From CAVOAK01 sp965217615 (GTDB lineage: Bacteria > Pseudomonadota > Alphaproteobacteria > UBA8366 > CAVOAK01): 64,000 nt of DNA. The position numbers and the translations under genes were made by a program. This document shows positions 62,432 to 64,000 of the stretch, in pieces. Numbering within the stretch: position 1 is the stretch's first letter; every line of letters begins with the position of its first letter. Location of the stretch: contig CBDCIT010000030.1 in the NCBI GenBank assembly GCA_965217615.1, forward strand, positions 248,001-312,000. The letters are read 5' to 3'. The notes under the pieces were generated by a model, which saw nothing but the letters and a program-made list of their open reading frames with translations, was not told the DNA's origin and made no database searches.

Positions 62432-62965
62432 ATGGGTTGTCCCGGAACCATCCTTCGTAGGTATTTTTCGGGCAACCTCGGGCGTCGTGCGCGCGCGCGA
62501 CGCGGCGGCGTGGCGGTGGAATACGCCCTGCTGTCGATACCCTTCCTCACCATTCTTTTCGCCATTATCGAGACCGGCTACATCTTCTTCGCGGCGATCT
62601 TAATCGAAGGTGCTACTGCGGAGGCGGCGCGGCAGATTCGCACCGGCGCGGTCCAAGAGTCGGGCGCACCCCTCGCGCAGTTCCGGGGCATACTCTGCAA
62701 CAACCTGTTCGGTATCGTCCCCTGCGGCGATCTGGTGATCGACGTGCGTAACTTTACGCGCTTCACGGACGCGAATCCGCCGCCGATCGCCGGCAATGCC
62801 GCAGGTGCGACCTTCGCACCCGGTGCCGCCGGAGATGTGGTCGTCGTGCGGGTGGCCTACGAATGGAACTTCATCACGCCATTTATCGAAGAGGCGCTTT
62901 CGAACGCAGATGGCGGTACGCGTTCGATCGTTTCAAGCGCAGCATTTCGAAACGAACCGTTCTAG
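62432..62965 (+). CDS. TadE-family minor pilin
   Basis: A 177-residue protein with the TadE signature: basic N-terminus (RRARARRGGVAVEYALLSIP, with the conserved Glu) and a hydrophobic helix (FLTILFAIIETGYIFFAAI), followed by EGATAEAARQIRTGAVQ and a periplasmic beta-rich tail. It is probably a pseudopilin of the Flp pilus, cleaved by a prepilin peptidase. GTGAGGATG lies before the start, seven bases after the TadG-like gene. Confidence 0.88.
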   Translation: MGCPGTILRRYFSGNLGRRARARRGGVAVEYALLSIPFLTILFAIIETGYIFFAAILIEGATAEAARQIRTGAVQESGAPLAQFRGILCNNLFGIVPCGDLVIDVRNFTRFTDANPPPIAGNAAGATFAPGAAGDVVVVRVAYEWNFITPFIEEALSNADGGTRSIVSSAAFRNEPF

Positions 62966-62978
62966 GCGCGGATCGGCG

Positions 62979-63500
62979 ATGAAACTGATGAAAAGGATGT
63001 TCGAAAATTGCCGGGGCGCGGCGGCTATGGAGTTCGCGCTAATTGTACCGCTCTTGCTGTCGCTTTGGATTGGCACGATAGAACTGTCTAATGCCCATAT
63101 TGTCGGCCGCAAGGCTGCCGTAGCGGCGCAGGCGGCAGCCGACCTCGTGGCGCAGCGTGAATTTGTGACCGCCGACGACTTGGCCGACATTATCGCTGCA
63201 GTGAATGCGATATTGGCGCCCTATCCGATCGGCGACATTGGGTATGATATCGCCAGTATCGAGACCGATCTCGATGGAAATCTGTCGGTCGGTTGGCGCA
63301 TCACCCAGGGAAGCCTGCAAGCGGGCGGCGGCGGTATTCCGGCAGAAGCTCAGAATTTGGTCACGACAAATGACAGCGTGATCGTCGCCAATGTAGTCTA
63401 CCTTCATCGGCCGGCGCTCGACCTTGTATCCGGCGATGTAACTCTAGACGAGGCCGCCTACGCCCGGCCCAGGCGCGTTCGAAAAATACCGCTGCAATGA
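62979..63500 (+). CDS. TadE/TadF-like minor pilin
   Basis: A 173-residue protein: NCRGAAAMEFALIVPLLLSL with the conserved Glu at the start of the helix, then WIGTIELSNAHIVGRKAAVA, AAADLVAQREFVTADDLADI and a beta-rich tail. It has the same plan as the preceding TadE protein. It starts 13 bases after it, so the TadG, TadE and TadE/F genes form one transcription unit. Confidence 0.85.
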   Translation: MKLMKRMFENCRGAAAMEFALIVPLLLSLWIGTIELSNAHIVGRKAAVAAQAAADLVAQREFVTADDLADIIAAVNAILAPYPIGDIGYDIASIETDLDGNLSVGWRITQGSLQAGGGGIPAEAQNLVTTNDSVIVANVVYLHRPALDLVSGDVTLDEAAYARPRRVRKIPLQ

Positions 63501-63565
63501 CGCCAGATCGGCAGGCCACAAATTTAGTATTCAGGCGTGCCCAACTCTAGAAAGTCTCGGATTCG

Positions 63566-64000
63566 ATGGACGAGCTCTCAGTCCTCTTCGCCAAGTTCAT
63601 CTCGCCGCTCTACTACCCGTTTTTTTCGACGCAGCGGATCTTCTGGCTGCACCTTCTAGGCGCGGTGCTGCTGGCATATTCGGTCTATCGGATTCAATCG
63701 AGTGGTGCCGGTGTGAGGGGGGTTCTTGCACTTCTGCCTGCCGGGGTCGATCTACCGGCACAGGTCGGCGGTGTTGGATTACAAATACTACTTCGTAAAC
63801 CGGATCGCTTTCGTGATCTTTTTTCTGCCGCTGATACTAAGTTCTTCGGCGGCGGCCGCTTGGGTAGACAATACCTTACGCTGGCTGACCGCTTTGCCGG
63901 GCCTTGGCCACACCCCAGGGGCCGCTGCTGCGCTCTTCCTAACGCTGGTTTGGATCGTCGCCTTCGACGCCGGAATATTTGTTGCGCGCTATCTGCAGCA
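63566..64000 (+). pseudogene. Sterol desaturase/fatty acid hydroxylase-like membrane protein, 5' part, frameshifted
   Basis: The start reads MDELSVLFAKFISPLYYPFF, followed by a hydrophobic helix (FWLHLLGAVLLAYSVY). Near 63730 a run of six G shifts the frame; with five G the protein would continue RGFLHFCLPGSIYRHRSAVL, DYKYYFVNRIAFVIFFLPLI and a further helix up to VAFDAGIFVARYLQ at the window edge. The N-terminal layout matches sterol-desaturase-family proteins, but the His boxes lie beyond the window. A homopolymer sequence error cannot be excluded. Confidence 0.6.

Overview
The window is about 60% GC and looks like the chromosome of an alphaproteobacterium, probably Rhodospirillales-like. 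The support for this is a DUF1491 protein, 17-kDa rickettsial-type surface antigens, a Tad/Flp pilus locus, a fused PabB-PabC and a fused LivM-LivG. It is densely coded on both strands, has one tRNA-Val(GAC), and carries six insertion sequences from six families (IS256, IS1182-like, IS3, IS21, IS5, IS630). No prophage or CRISPR was seen.

Layout. 0-9 kb: end of pabBC, an enol-lactonase-like hydrolase, a Rieske oxygenase, a 17-kDa antigen, a SAM methyltransferase, a PhyH-type dioxygenase, an IS256 copy and small proteins. 9-13 kb: a Crp-family regulator diverging from a FecR-like/CHASE2-adenylate cyclase pair, with a perfect CRP palindrome between them. 13-15.7 kb: IS debris. 15.7-21 kb: a bactofilin-like membrane protein, speE, speD, a dead M24 peptidase, DUF1491, TPR and mmsA genes. 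22-31 kb: gdpD, a Ca/Na antiporter and glpK on the minus strand, then an iron alcohol dehydrogenase, SRPBCC, mtnA, an aldolase-SDR fusion and a cyclophilin. 31-34.3 kb: two tiny YjfB-like genes separated by an intact IS21 element. 34.4-39 kb: a Liv-type ABC transporter preceded by a TPP riboswitch. 39-44.3 kb: a glycan locus (flippase-like protein, methyltransferase-GT2 fusion, gmd, fcl). 44-52.7 kb: lytic transglycosylase, a candidate sRNA, tRNA-Val, several broken genes and lipoproteins. 52.8-55.5 kb: saccharopine-type lysine catabolism. 55.5-60.7 kb: a sulfotransferase and a TPR glycosyltransferase destroyed by an IS5 insertion. 60.9-64 kb: Tad minor pilins and a sterol-desaturase-like gene.

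A striking theme is decay. At least a dozen genes carry frameshifts, in-frame stops (one each of TGA, TAG and TAA), deletions or IS insertions. The stops and the large deletions are hard to explain as sequencing indels, so relaxed selection and IS expansion, as in a host-restricted lineage, is the likely reading; some single-base homopolymer shifts could still be sequence errors.

Pathway links: SpeE/SpeD make polyamines and release methylthioadenosine, and MtnA plus the aldolase-SDR fusion could process its pentose moiety. GdpD and GlpK both feed glycerol-3-phosphate. The TPP riboswitch suggests that the Liv-type transporter takes up thiamine or a precursor rather than branched-chain amino acids. 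The Crp protein, its operator and the cyclase look like a closed cAMP circuit.
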